Notes: generated by a model not told the origin, from the letters alone. DNA of 5,710 bases from Flavobacteriaceae bacterium (GCA_947443815.1 CANEXR010000194.1:1-5710), one strand, 5' to 3'. Numbered from the stretch's first letter, positions 1-5,361 are shown. Numbers and translations are program-made.

Positions 1-559
1 CACCAAATCCTTTAGGTTTGATGGATTGTACAAGTTTTTTCAAGCGATCCTTTTCTCTTTTGTCTTCTATTTTTTGAGAAATAGAAACGCGGTCAGAAAA
101 CGGAACCAAAACTATAAATCTTCCGGCAAGAGAAAGCTCTGCGCTAATTCTTGGTCCTTTTGTAGATATAGGTTCTTTGACGACTTGTACTAAAACAGAT
201 TGATTGGCATTCAAAACATCGGTAATGGTGCCATCTTTATCTATTTCTTTTTCAAACTGAAAGTTTTTTAGGGAGAAATCTTTTAATTTACCTGCGCTTA
301 CAAGTTTTATGAATTTCAGTTGGGAAGATAAATTAGGTCCTAAGTCGTGATAATGTAAAAAAGCATCTTTTTCGAAGCCTACATTTACAAAAGCGGCATT
401 AAGTCCAGCAACTGGTTTTCTTATTTTGGCAATAAAAATATCACCTACTTGGAAGTTGCTTTTTTCTTCTTCTTTGTGTAATTCAATTAGTTTTCCATCT
501 TTTAATAAGGCAAAATCTACGAAATCAGAACTAGATCTAATGATTAATTCTTTATTCAT
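1..559 (-). CDS. rng: Ribonuclease E/G (Rng), N-terminal part, cut by the window edge
   Basis: This is the first 186 codons of a ribonuclease of the RNase E/G family, which cuts single-stranded RNA in rRNA maturation and mRNA decay in the cytoplasm. Reading down from the ATG at 559-557 gives a protein starting MNKELIIRSS. An S1-type RNA-binding domain begins near residue 37: GDIFIAKIRKPVAGLNAAFV followed by NVGFEKDAFLH (to about 69). It is split by a variable insert (about 75-110) and resumes with VLVQVVKEPISTKGPRIS (about 122-139), a stretch typical of the family, then LSLAGRFIVLVP and SQKIEDKREKDRLKK. The metal-binding catalytic part lies beyond the left edge; family members are usually about 500 residues. 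The start is the first Met of the frame and has no clear ribosome-binding site, as usual in Bacteroidetes. I find no exact TAnnTTTG element upstream. It lies downstream of the small basic gene and HU but is separated from them by a terminator-like hairpin. Confidence 0.94.
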   Translation of the reverse strand, partial: MNKELIIRSSSDFVDFALLKDGKLIELHKEEEKSNFQVGDIFIAKIRKPVAGLNAAFVNVGFEKDAFLHYHDLGPNLSSQLKFIKLVSAGKLKDFSLKNFQFEKEIDKDGTITDVLNANQSVLVQVVKEPISTKGPRISAELSLAGRFIVLVPFSDRVSISQKIEDKREKDRLKKLVQSIKPKGFG

Positions 560-582
560 TTGTAAATTTTTATCCGTACTTA

Positions 583-648
583 TTGGTTGTCGGTTGTTGA
601 TTGTTAGTTGTTGGTAAATCCATCAACTATCAACTACAAACCATCAAC
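583..648. repeat. Imperfect inverted repeat in the rng leader
   Basis: A GTTG-rich left arm (583-614) faces a CAAC-rich right arm (620-648) across a 5-base loop (615-619). Next to the loop, 12 of 14 positions pair (601-614 with 620-633); pairing continues outward with bulges, including 586-589 with 645-648. Each arm is itself a loose direct repeat of GTTG-type or CATCAACTA-type units. It ends about 24 bases before the rng start, so it would fold in the rng 5' leader if transcription begins upstream of it. It could equally be a dispersed intergenic repeat. Confidence 0.55.
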
Positions 649-760
649 TTTTCAGCAAGGATGGATTAAACAATAATTTAACAGGTATTGAACCCGGGGA
701 GTAGAAGACTTTAAGATACTAGATTAATAGATAATAGACCGTTTCGTCTTTTATCTTTTT

Positions 761-797
761 GTCTTTGCTCTATTTGTCTTTGCTCTATTTGTCTTTT
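761..797. repeat. 15-base tandem repeat, about 2.5 copies
   Basis: The unit GTCTTTGCTCTATTT occurs twice without mismatch (761-775 and 776-790), followed by a partial third copy (791-797). The preceding CGTCTTTTATCTTTTT is a looser pyrimidine-rich relative. No coding role is apparent; it looks like a slippage-prone microsatellite in non-coding DNA. Confidence 0.8.
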
Positions 798-813
798 TCT
801 CAATTTCAATGAA

Positions 814-856
814 CGTTTAAAAAGAAAAAAGTAGTTTAAAACTACTTTTTCTTTTT
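814..856 (-). terminator. Intrinsic terminator overlapping the end of the small basic gene
   Basis: The arms 819-835 (AAAAAGAAAAAAGTAGT) and 841-856 (ACTACTTTTTCTTTTT) are complementary over 16 pairs with one bulged A, around a TTAAA loop. Read on the minus strand, the stem contains the last Lys codons and the TAG stop of the 30-codon gene and ends in a long T-rich run, as expected for a rho-independent terminator. A/T symmetry means it could also work on the plus strand, but nothing on that strand obviously leads into it. It should end the HU-small gene transcript and limit read-through into rng. Confidence 0.7.
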
Positions 857-934
857 GTGACGGTTAGCTCTCGCTCTTTTCTTACGTTTGTGAGTCGCTA
901 CCTTATGTCTTTTTCTTTTTTTACCACTTGGCAT
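842..934 (-). CDS. 30-residue basic protein, AURKAIP1/COX24 (mS38/bS22-like) type
   Basis: A complete 30-codon gene from ATG (934-932) to TAG (844-842), with a second in-frame TAA two codons later. The product begins MPSGKKRKRHKVATHKRKKR and ends in ANRHKKKK. It is almost entirely Lys, Arg and His, with no acidic residue. I recognise this from Bacteroidetes genomes, where such peptides are annotated as AURKAIP1/COX24-domain proteins; the family includes mitochondrial ribosomal mS38 and actinobacterial bS22, which sit in the small subunit bound to 16S-type rRNA. A ribosomal role here is inferred from that similarity and from the composition, not shown by the sequence alone. It begins 30 bases after the HU stop, with no promoter element between, so co-transcription with HU is likely. 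Its last codons form one arm of a terminator. Peptides this short are easily missed by gene callers. Confidence 0.82.
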   Translation of the reverse strand: MPSGKKRKRHKVATHKRKKRARANRHKKKK

Positions 935-964
935 ATCTTGTAGATTTTATGATTAATTAATATT

Positions 965-1255
965 TTATTTCGCTTCGTTGTTTATCTTCACTCCTTCTAC
1001 AAAAACTTTTGCAGGCTTAAAAGCTGGAATGTTGTGTGCAGGAATTTTGATAGTTGTATTCTTAGAAATATTTCTTCCTGTTTTTTCAGCTCTAGTTTTA
1101 ACTATAAAACTTCCAAAACCTCTTAAATATACATTGTCTCCAGTTTCTAATGAAGTTTTTACTTCATTCATAAAGGTCTCTACAGTTGCTTGAACATCTC
1201 CTTTTTCAAGACCTAATTTTTCTGAAATTTTTGCTACGATATCTGCTTTCGTCAT
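965..1255 (-). CDS. HU-family DNA-binding protein
   Basis: A 96-residue HU/IHF-family protein, full length for the family, which binds and bends DNA as a dimer in the nucleoid. The N-terminal helices (1-40, MTKADIVAKISEKLGL) match the family. The GFGSF turn is at 46-50, the DNA-binding arm runs about 53-75 (KTRAEKTGRNISKNT), and IPAHNIPAFKPAK (71-83) leads into the last helix. At the arm tip, position 63 is Ile in RNISKN where E. coli HU has the DNA-intercalating Pro of RNPQTG. From memory the RNISKN form is common in Bacteroidetes HU proteins, so it is probably a lineage trait that alters bending. The start at 1255 is supported by AGGA six bases upstream (1262-1265), an unusually good ribosome site for this phylum. 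A promoter lies about 43 bases upstream. The family does not fix a symbol (hupA/hupB-like). Confidence 0.95.
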   Translation of the reverse strand: MTKADIVAKISEKLGLEKGDVQATVETFMNEVKTSLETGDNVYLRGFGSFIVKTRAEKTGRNISKNTTIKIPAHNIPAFKPAKVFVEGVKINNEAK

Positions 1256-1297
1256 TTTCTTTCCTATTTATTATGTTGTACTATTTTTTTGAGTTTG

Positions 1298-1329
1298 CAA
1301 ATATATGAATTTAAAAAACAATTATTCAA
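1298..1329 (-). promoter_or_regulatory. Promoter of the HU gene
   Basis: Reading the minus strand, TTG at 1329-1327 and TATATTTG at 1305-1298 match the Bacteroidetes -33 (TTG) and -7 (TAnnTTTG) elements with a 21-base spacer, within the range reported for flavobacteria. Transcription would start a few bases further on, giving a leader of roughly 35 bases that includes the AGGA site. It is divergent from the mutY promoter in the same 132-base gap. Confidence 0.7.
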
Positions 1330-1362
1330 GCTAATTCATTAAATTTTAATCACATAAACTTT

Positions 1363-1370
1363 TACTTTTG
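1363..1370 (+). promoter_or_regulatory. -7 element of the mutY promoter
   Basis: TACTTTTG fits the Bacteroidetes -7 consensus TAnnTTTG and ends 17 bases before the mutY ATG. No exact TTG lies at the expected -33 distance, so this is a half-consensus promoter. The mutY leader would be only about 10-14 bases long. Confidence 0.6.
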
Positions 1371-1387
1371 CGTACAAATAATTAACA

Positions 1388-2422
1388 ATGAATTTTTCTA
1401 ACCTGCTGATAAAATGGTATTTACAAAATAAACGCGATTTACCATGGCGAAATACCACTAATCCGTATCCGATTTGGCTCTCCGAAATCATGTTACAACA
1501 GACACGAGTAGCGCAAGGAATGCCTTATTTTCTCTCTTTTACAACTGCTTTTCCAACGGTTTTTGATTTGGCTAATGCCGATGAAGAACAAGTGCTTAAA
1601 CTTTGGCAAGGATTAGGTTATTATTCTCGTGCCCGGAATTTGCATAAAACCGCACAATATATAGCAACCGAATTAGCAGGAGTTTTTCCTGATAATTATA
1701 CTGATTTACTCCAACTAAAAGGAATTGGTGATTATACAGCGGCAGCTATAGCTTCTTTTTCCTATAATGAATGTGTTCCCGTGGTTGATGGAAATGTGTT
1801 TCGAGTTTTATCCCGTTATTTTGATATTGAAACTGATATTGCACAGGCTTCCGCCAAAAGAGAATTCGCTGCTCTGGCTTTTGATTTGATGCCAAAAGAC
1901 AATCCTGCTATTTTCAATCAAGCTATTATGGAATTTGGCGCTTTGCAATGTGTTCCTAAAAGTCCCAATTGTGGCATTTGTGTTTTTAACGAAAGTTGTG
2001 CCGCATTACAAAAAAAGAAAATCGACCAACTGCCCGTAAAAACTAAAAAACTAAAAGTAAGGAATCGCTTTTTTAACTACCTTGTTGTAGCAGATGAAAA
2101 AGAGCAAACAATAATTCAAAAAAGAGTTGATAAAGGAATTTGGCACAATTTATATGAATTCCCTTTGATAGAAACCGAAAAAGAAGAAGATTTCGAAACT
2201 ATTTCAGCCCGTATTCAAGATGCATTTTTCAAAAACAACACCATTCTAACTATTGGCGCATGCCATGAAAAAAGTATTATTCACAAATTATCACATCAGC
2301 ATTTGCATATTAAATTCTGGAAAGTACAGCTATTGGAAACTATTGAAAATGGGATAGATTTAGAGACTTTAAAAACATTTCCTTTTCCAATTGTAATCCA
2401 CAATTTTATTGAAACGAATTAA
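1388..2422 (+). CDS. mutY: A/G-specific adenine DNA glycosylase MutY
   Basis: A 344-residue glycosylase that removes adenine mispaired with 8-oxoguanine, preventing G:C to T:A changes. Visible parts in order: the N-terminal substrate region LPWRNTTNPYPIWLSEIMLQ (18-37) with the catalytic Glu33; the helix-hairpin-helix LKGIGDYTAAAIASF (110-124); VPVVDGNVFRVLSR (130-143) with catalytic Asp134; and a 4Fe-4S cluster set of Cys188, 195, 198 and 204 in the exact C-X6-C-X2-C-X5-C spacing. The C-terminal NUDIX-like domain (about 225-344), which reads 8-oxoguanine, contains GIWHNLYEFP (250-259) and KLSHQHLHIKFW (300-311), whose Ser302-His303 correspond to the FSH motif with Leu in place of Phe. Length and all key residues are normal. 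The start is the first Met and lies just behind a -7 element. The neighbour ssb follows 50 bases later; the mutY-ssb-gldE-gldD order is familiar from flavobacteria. Confidence 0.97.
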   Translation: MNFSNLLIKWYLQNKRDLPWRNTTNPYPIWLSEIMLQQTRVAQGMPYFLSFTTAFPTVFDLANADEEQVLKLWQGLGYYSRARNLHKTAQYIATELAGVFPDNYTDLLQLKGIGDYTAAAIASFSYNECVPVVDGNVFRVLSRYFDIETDIAQASAKREFAALAFDLMPKDNPAIFNQAIMEFGALQCVPKSPNCGICVFNESCAALQKKKIDQLPVKTKKLKVRNRFFNYLVVADEKEQTIIQKRVDKGIWHNLYEFPLIETEKEEDFETISARIQDAFFKNNTILTIGACHEKSIIHKLSHQHLHIKFWKVQLLETIENGIDLETLKTFPFPIVIHNFIETN

Positions 2423-2442
2423 ATTAGTATTTCCAAAAAATG

Positions 2443-2450
2443 TATCTTTG
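2443..2450 (+). promoter_or_regulatory. -7 element before ssb
   Basis: TATCTTTG matches TAnnTTTG and ends 22 bases before the ssb ATG, inside the 50-base mutY-ssb gap. A clear -33 TTG at a suitable distance is not seen (the nearest TTG, 2409-2411, is 31 bases away). It suggests ssb and the gld genes can be transcribed independently of mutY. Confidence 0.6.
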
Positions 2451-2472
2451 AAATAAATACCATTACAGAACG

Positions 2473-2910
2473 ATGAACGGAACACTAAATAAGGTCATGC
2501 TTATAGGTTATCTTGGTGACGATGTCAAAATGCATTATTTTGATGGAGGGAATTGCATTGGGAGATTTCAATTAGCAACTCATGAAGTGTACATCAACAA
2601 AACTACCAATGAAAAAATAACTTCTACAGAATGGCACAATCTGGTAGTTCGAAATAAAGCGGCCGAAATTTGCGAAAAACACCTTTCAAAAGGAGATAAA
2701 ATATATATTGAAGGACGAATAAAATCCCGCCAATGGCAAGCTGAAGATGGGTCAACTAAGCATACCAGTGAAATTCAAGTAACCGAATTTACTTTTTTAT
2801 CAACAAAAAAAGATGCTGAAAACCGTCAAATTGCAAGTCCTGAATCATCAAAAAACACTAACTTTGACCCGCAAAATAACGGTCTACCTATTAATGATTT
2901 GCCGTTTTGA
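2473..2910 (+). CDS. ssb: Single-stranded DNA-binding protein
   Basis: A 145-residue SSB that coats single-stranded DNA during replication, repair and recombination. The OB-fold covers about residues 1-112: it opens with MNGTLNKVMLIGYLGDDVKM, continues with GRFQLATHEVY (30-40), and has the family core EWHNLVVRNKAAEICEKHL (53-71) and GDKIYIEGRIKSRQWQAEDG (74-93). A polar, flexible linker (about 113-137) leads to a C-terminal tip ending NDLPF. This resembles the DDDIPF-type tip that recruits repair and replication partners, but only one acidic residue stands next to the hydrophobic end. The tetramer-forming fold is inferred from the family. The start is the first Met, with no ribosome-binding site but a -7 element just upstream. 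gldE follows after 23 bases, so the two are likely co-transcribed. Confidence 0.96.
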   Translation: MNGTLNKVMLIGYLGDDVKMHYFDGGNCIGRFQLATHEVYINKTTNEKITSTEWHNLVVRNKAAEICEKHLSKGDKIYIEGRIKSRQWQAEDGSTKHTSEIQVTEFTFLSTKKDAENRQIASPESSKNTNFDPQNNGLPINDLPF

Positions 2911-2933
2911 TTGTTTAACTAATCTCTATTAAT

Positions 2934-4229
2934 TTGGACCCAGAGCCCAGTATCGATTTTACATATACTATAGACACTACATTAGTATTTGGTTTTCTTG
3001 GAATATTTGCTTTACTGCTTTGTTCCGCATTAGTTTCGGGTGCCGAAATTGCTTTTTTCTCTTTGTCACAAAAAGACATTGATGAAACGATTCAAGAAAA
3101 TGCTTCAAAAGGAAAAATAATTGCTTCCCTTTTGGAAAAACCCAAAAAACTATTGGCGACACTTCTTGTAGCTAATAACTTTATCAATATTGGAGTTGTA
3201 ATCTTATTTTCATTTGTAGGCACCGAACTGTTTTCAGCAATAACCTCAGTTGTTTTAAAATTTATTCTAGAAATTATTGTTGTTACTTTTTTAATTTTGC
3301 TTTTCGGCGAAGTGCTGCCAAAAGTCTATGCGAGCAGAAATGCAGTTAAATTCACAAAACAAATTGCTTATCCAATCGCCATTCTAGATAAAATTCTCTC
3401 TCCAATAAGCTTGCCTATGAGAGCGACAACACTCTATTTTCACAACAAACTAGGAAAGCAAAAAACCAATTTTTCCGTTAATCAATTATCGCAAGCCTTG
3501 GACCTGACGGATTCTGAGGAAACTTCTTCCGAAGAACAAAAAATACTAGAGGGAATTGTTTCTTTTGGAAACACCGATACCAAGCAAGTTATGAGTCCAA
3601 GAATTGACATTTTTGCCCTCGAAATTGACGAAGCCTTTACTAATATTTGTCCGAAAATCATCGAAAAAGGATTTTCCAGAATTCCTGTTTACCGAGACAA
3701 TATTGATCAGATAGAAGGCGTTTTGTTTGTCAAAGATTTACTTCCTCACATCAACACTAATGATTTTGACTGGAGATTACTCATTAGAGAGCCCTTTTTT
3801 GTTCCTGAAAATAAAAAACTTGACAATTTGCTAAAAGATTTTCAAAACATGAAAAGCCACTTAGCCATTGTTGTAGATGAATATGGAGGTACTTCTGGAT
3901 TAGTTTCTTTAGAGGATATAATAGAAGAAATCGTAGGAGACATCAGTGACGAATTTGATGATGAACATCTTAATTTTTCTCAAATCGATGATAAAAATTA
4001 TATTTTTGAAGGCAAAATAAACTTAAAAGACTTTTACCGAATCATTGCTGTTGATGAAGAACTATTCGAAATTAAAAAAGGAGAGGCGGAAACTTTAGCA
4101 GGATTTATTCTTGAAATTTTAGGCAATTTTCCAAAAAAAGATCAAAAAATAATTTTTAAAAATTGTGTTTTTACTATCGAAACCGTTGATAAAAAACGCA
4201 TCAAACAAATAAAAGTAACCCTTGAGTAA
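2934..4229 (+). CDS. gldE: Gliding motility-associated protein GldE (CNNM/CBS/CorC-like)
   Basis: A 431-residue inner-membrane protein of the hemolysin-C/CorC-like family, recognised as GldE from its place between ssb and gldD. The CNNM (DUF21) domain spans about 15-170. It has membrane segments near 17-44 (with SGAEIAFFSLS at 35-45), 72-96 and 104-125, and the family motif GEVLPK at 125-130. A CBS pair follows, with VMSPRIDIFALE (219-230) and GFSRIPVYRDNIDQIEGVLF (246-265) in the first and AIVVDEYGGTSGLVSLEDII (311-330) in the second. A CorC/HlyC-type C-terminal domain fills about 350-431. Relatives are linked to metal-ion transport; in Flavobacterium johnsoniae the gldD-gldE locus is tied to gliding. 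The exact role of GldE is not shown here. The start is TTG at 2934: an in-frame stop lies six codons upstream and the next in-frame Met is residue 220, after all membrane segments. Confidence 0.93.
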   Translation: MDPEPSIDFTYTIDTTLVFGFLGIFALLLCSALVSGAEIAFFSLSQKDIDETIQENASKGKIIASLLEKPKKLLATLLVANNFINIGVVILFSFVGTELFSAITSVVLKFILEIIVVTFLILLFGEVLPKVYASRNAVKFTKQIAYPIAILDKILSPISLPMRATTLYFHNKLGKQKTNFSVNQLSQALDLTDSEETSSEEQKILEGIVSFGNTDTKQVMSPRIDIFALEIDEAFTNICPKIIEKGFSRIPVYRDNIDQIEGVLFVKDLLPHINTNDFDWRLLIREPFFVPENKKLDNLLKDFQNMKSHLAIVVDEYGGTSGLVSLEDIIEEIVGDISDEFDDEHLNFSQIDDKNYIFEGKINLKDFYRIIAVDEELFEIKKGEAETLAGFILEILGNFPKKDQKIIFKNCVFTIETVDKKRIKQIKVTLE

Positions 4230-4253
4230 TTTTATCTAAAACTAATTAAAGAA

Positions 4254-4304
4254 ATGAAAAAAATATGGTTTTTTTTTAAAATTTTAGAAGCGCAACCAAA
4301 ATGA
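4254..4304 (+). other. 16-codon mini-ORF overlapping the gldD start
   Basis: ATG at 4254 opens a frame reading MKKIWFFFKILEAQPK and closing with TGA at 4302-4304, which overlaps the gldD start as ATGA. It contains a run of nine T (4269-4277) coding three Phe. The ATGA arrangement is typical of translational coupling, so ribosomes ending here could restart on gldD. It may also be chance in an A/T-rich gap. Adding or deleting bases in the T run brings an early stop rather than a longer GldD, so it is not a shifted N-terminus. Confidence 0.3.
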
Positions 4305-4876
4305 ATATGGAAATACTAAAAAGAAAAATCTTCCGCAACGCAACAATAATACTATTGCTGCTCCATTTGAGTTGTAAAGATGATGTTTTACCCAAGCCTT
4401 CTAGCCACTTGAGACTGGATTACCCTGAGGCAAAATATGTTCATTTTGAAAACAATTGTCCTTTTGTTTTCGACATGAACTCTGAGGCCATTATCAAAGG
4501 AGAAGACGATTGTGGATTTGCCATTTCCTATCCTAAGATGAAAGCAACCATTTATTTGACCTACAAACCCGTAAACAACAACATTAATACGTTATTGCGT
4601 GATGCTCAAAAACTAACGTACGAACATGTTATAAAAGCAGACGACATTTTAGAACAACCTTATTTAAACCCTGCCCAAAAAACATACGGAATGTTTTATC
4701 AGGTAGACGGAAATGCAGCAACCAATTCCCAATTTTACGTAACTGACAGTATCAAACATTTTGTTATTGGATCGGTTTATTTTTATGCAAAACCCAATTT
4801 CGATTCGATTATGCCTGCAGCAAGTTATGTCAAAAATGATATGCAACGTCTAATGGAAACTTTGAAATGGAAGTAA
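4301..4876 (+). CDS. gldD: Gliding motility lipoprotein GldD
   Basis: A 191-residue lipoprotein required for gliding in Flavobacterium johnsoniae and grouped with the Gld proteins that support the gliding and type IX secretion machinery. The signal peptide has a basic start (LKRKIFRN), a hydrophobic core (ATIILLLLHL) and a lipidation Cys at residue 25. The -3 residue is His (HLSC), not the usual Leu/Val/Ile. After the Cys comes KDDVLPKPSSHLRLDYPEAK (26-45), a stretch I recognise from GldD proteins. The rest (about 46-191) is a single soluble domain with Cys53 and Cys71, and ends RLMETLKWK. Length matches the family. The start at 4301 is preferred because it overlaps the stop of an upstream mini-ORF; Met3 (4307) would also keep a full signal peptide. 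It lies 71 bases after gldE with no promoter motif between, so it is probably in the ssb-gldE-gldD transcript. The 511 bases after it hold no obvious strong terminator. Confidence 0.94.
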   Translation: MNMEILKRKIFRNATIILLLLHLSCKDDVLPKPSSHLRLDYPEAKYVHFENNCPFVFDMNSEAIIKGEDDCGFAISYPKMKATIYLTYKPVNNNINTLLRDAQKLTYEHVIKADDILEQPYLNPAQKTYGMFYQVDGNAATNSQFYVTDSIKHFVIGSVYFYAKPNFDSIMPAASYVKNDMQRLMETLKWK

Positions 4877-5020
4877 TTCCTAAAAAAGTATTCTATTGCT
4901 TTACTTTGAGATAGCGTTTTTCGTTTTATAATAGTCAAAAAATACAACTCTAATTTTAATTATTTGCAGAAATAACACAGTTGTTCGTTATTGAGAAATT
5001 TTTTTGACACTCAAAATTGC

Positions 5021-5194
5021 CTATGAGTTATTGATTATTTCAAAATTGAAACCCCTGTATTTATCCATTAAATTTGACATTTTAGGAAGCATTCTTTATT
5101 TCCATCTTGCCATTGGTAATAAAAAAGTAGCGCCATTCCTATTGGCGATTTTACTCTGAAAAGTCATTTGGTTTTTTGTTTTATTCAATAGCAT
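5021..5194 (-). pseudogene. Short reading frame broken by one stop, possible gene remnant or dispersed repeat
   Basis: On the minus strand an ATG at 5194 opens 32 codons ending at TAA (5098-5096). The fragment includes MTFQSKIANRNGATFLLPMA and ends RWK. The same frame continues with AGA and an ATG at 5092 for 23 more codons (MLPKMSNLMDKYRGF...INNS) to TAG (5023-5021). The first part has a more protein-like composition than its surroundings. I do not recognise a family, see no promoter or ribosome site, and the opposite strand is also open for about 47 codons (5131-5272), so chance is possible. It may instead be a copy of a dispersed intergenic repeat. Confidence 0.2.
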
Positions 5195-5361
5195 TCAAGG
5201 CACTTGCTAACACAAAATATTTTTTTCATAAATACTGTCTTTCAATTATAATGTTTCAAATCCAAAGAAATTAGCCATAGCTTTTTCAAATAGTAACATC
5301 CTCTTTTATTTTAAATTTCATCTGAAAGCATAGTTTTCTATATTAATTTGATTTTTGTGTT

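Larger units (their letters stand above)
560..841. other. Spacer between the small basic gene and rng
   Basis: This 282-base gap carries no gene I can support. From rng outwards it holds the GTTG/CAAC inverted repeat, a short GC-rich island (ACCCGGGG, about 692-700) standing out from A/T-rich surroundings, a weak hairpin (730-739 with 746-755, 9 of 10 paired, T run following on the plus strand), a 15-base tandem repeat (761-797) and the terminator of the upstream gene. No exact TAnnTTTG motif was found on the minus strand, so the rng promoter is not located. Confidence 0.5.

Noticed and set aside
426..617. 63-codon plus-strand frame
   Set aside because: It lies mostly antisense to the well-supported rng start and runs into the GTTG repeat; the composition is not protein-like.
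730..760. Hairpin with T run as a plus-strand terminator
   Set aside because: No plus-strand transcript is expected upstream of it, and the stem is nearly all A/T with a mismatch.
978..1193. 71-codon plus-strand frame inside HU
   Set aside because: It is entirely antisense to a clear HU gene, and its hydrophobic look comes from the complement of HU codons.
2977..3162. 61-codon minus-strand frame inside gldE
   Set aside because: Antisense shadow of the membrane domain of gldE; no promoter or ribosome site.
4254..4304. Mini-ORF as a frameshifted N-terminus of GldD
   Set aside because: Changing the T run to ten or seven T brings an immediate TAA, and GldD already has a complete signal peptide from 4301.
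4664..4846. 60-codon minus-strand frame inside gldD
   Set aside because: Antisense shadow of gldD; no family resemblance.
4885..4907. AAAGTA/TACTTT hairpin as gldD terminator
   Set aside because: Only six weak pairs around an 11-base loop, with no T run directly after the stem.
5131..5272. 47-codon plus-strand open stretch
   Set aside because: It has no start codon near its beginning and overlaps the minus-strand broken frame; A/T-rich DNA gives such stretches by chance.
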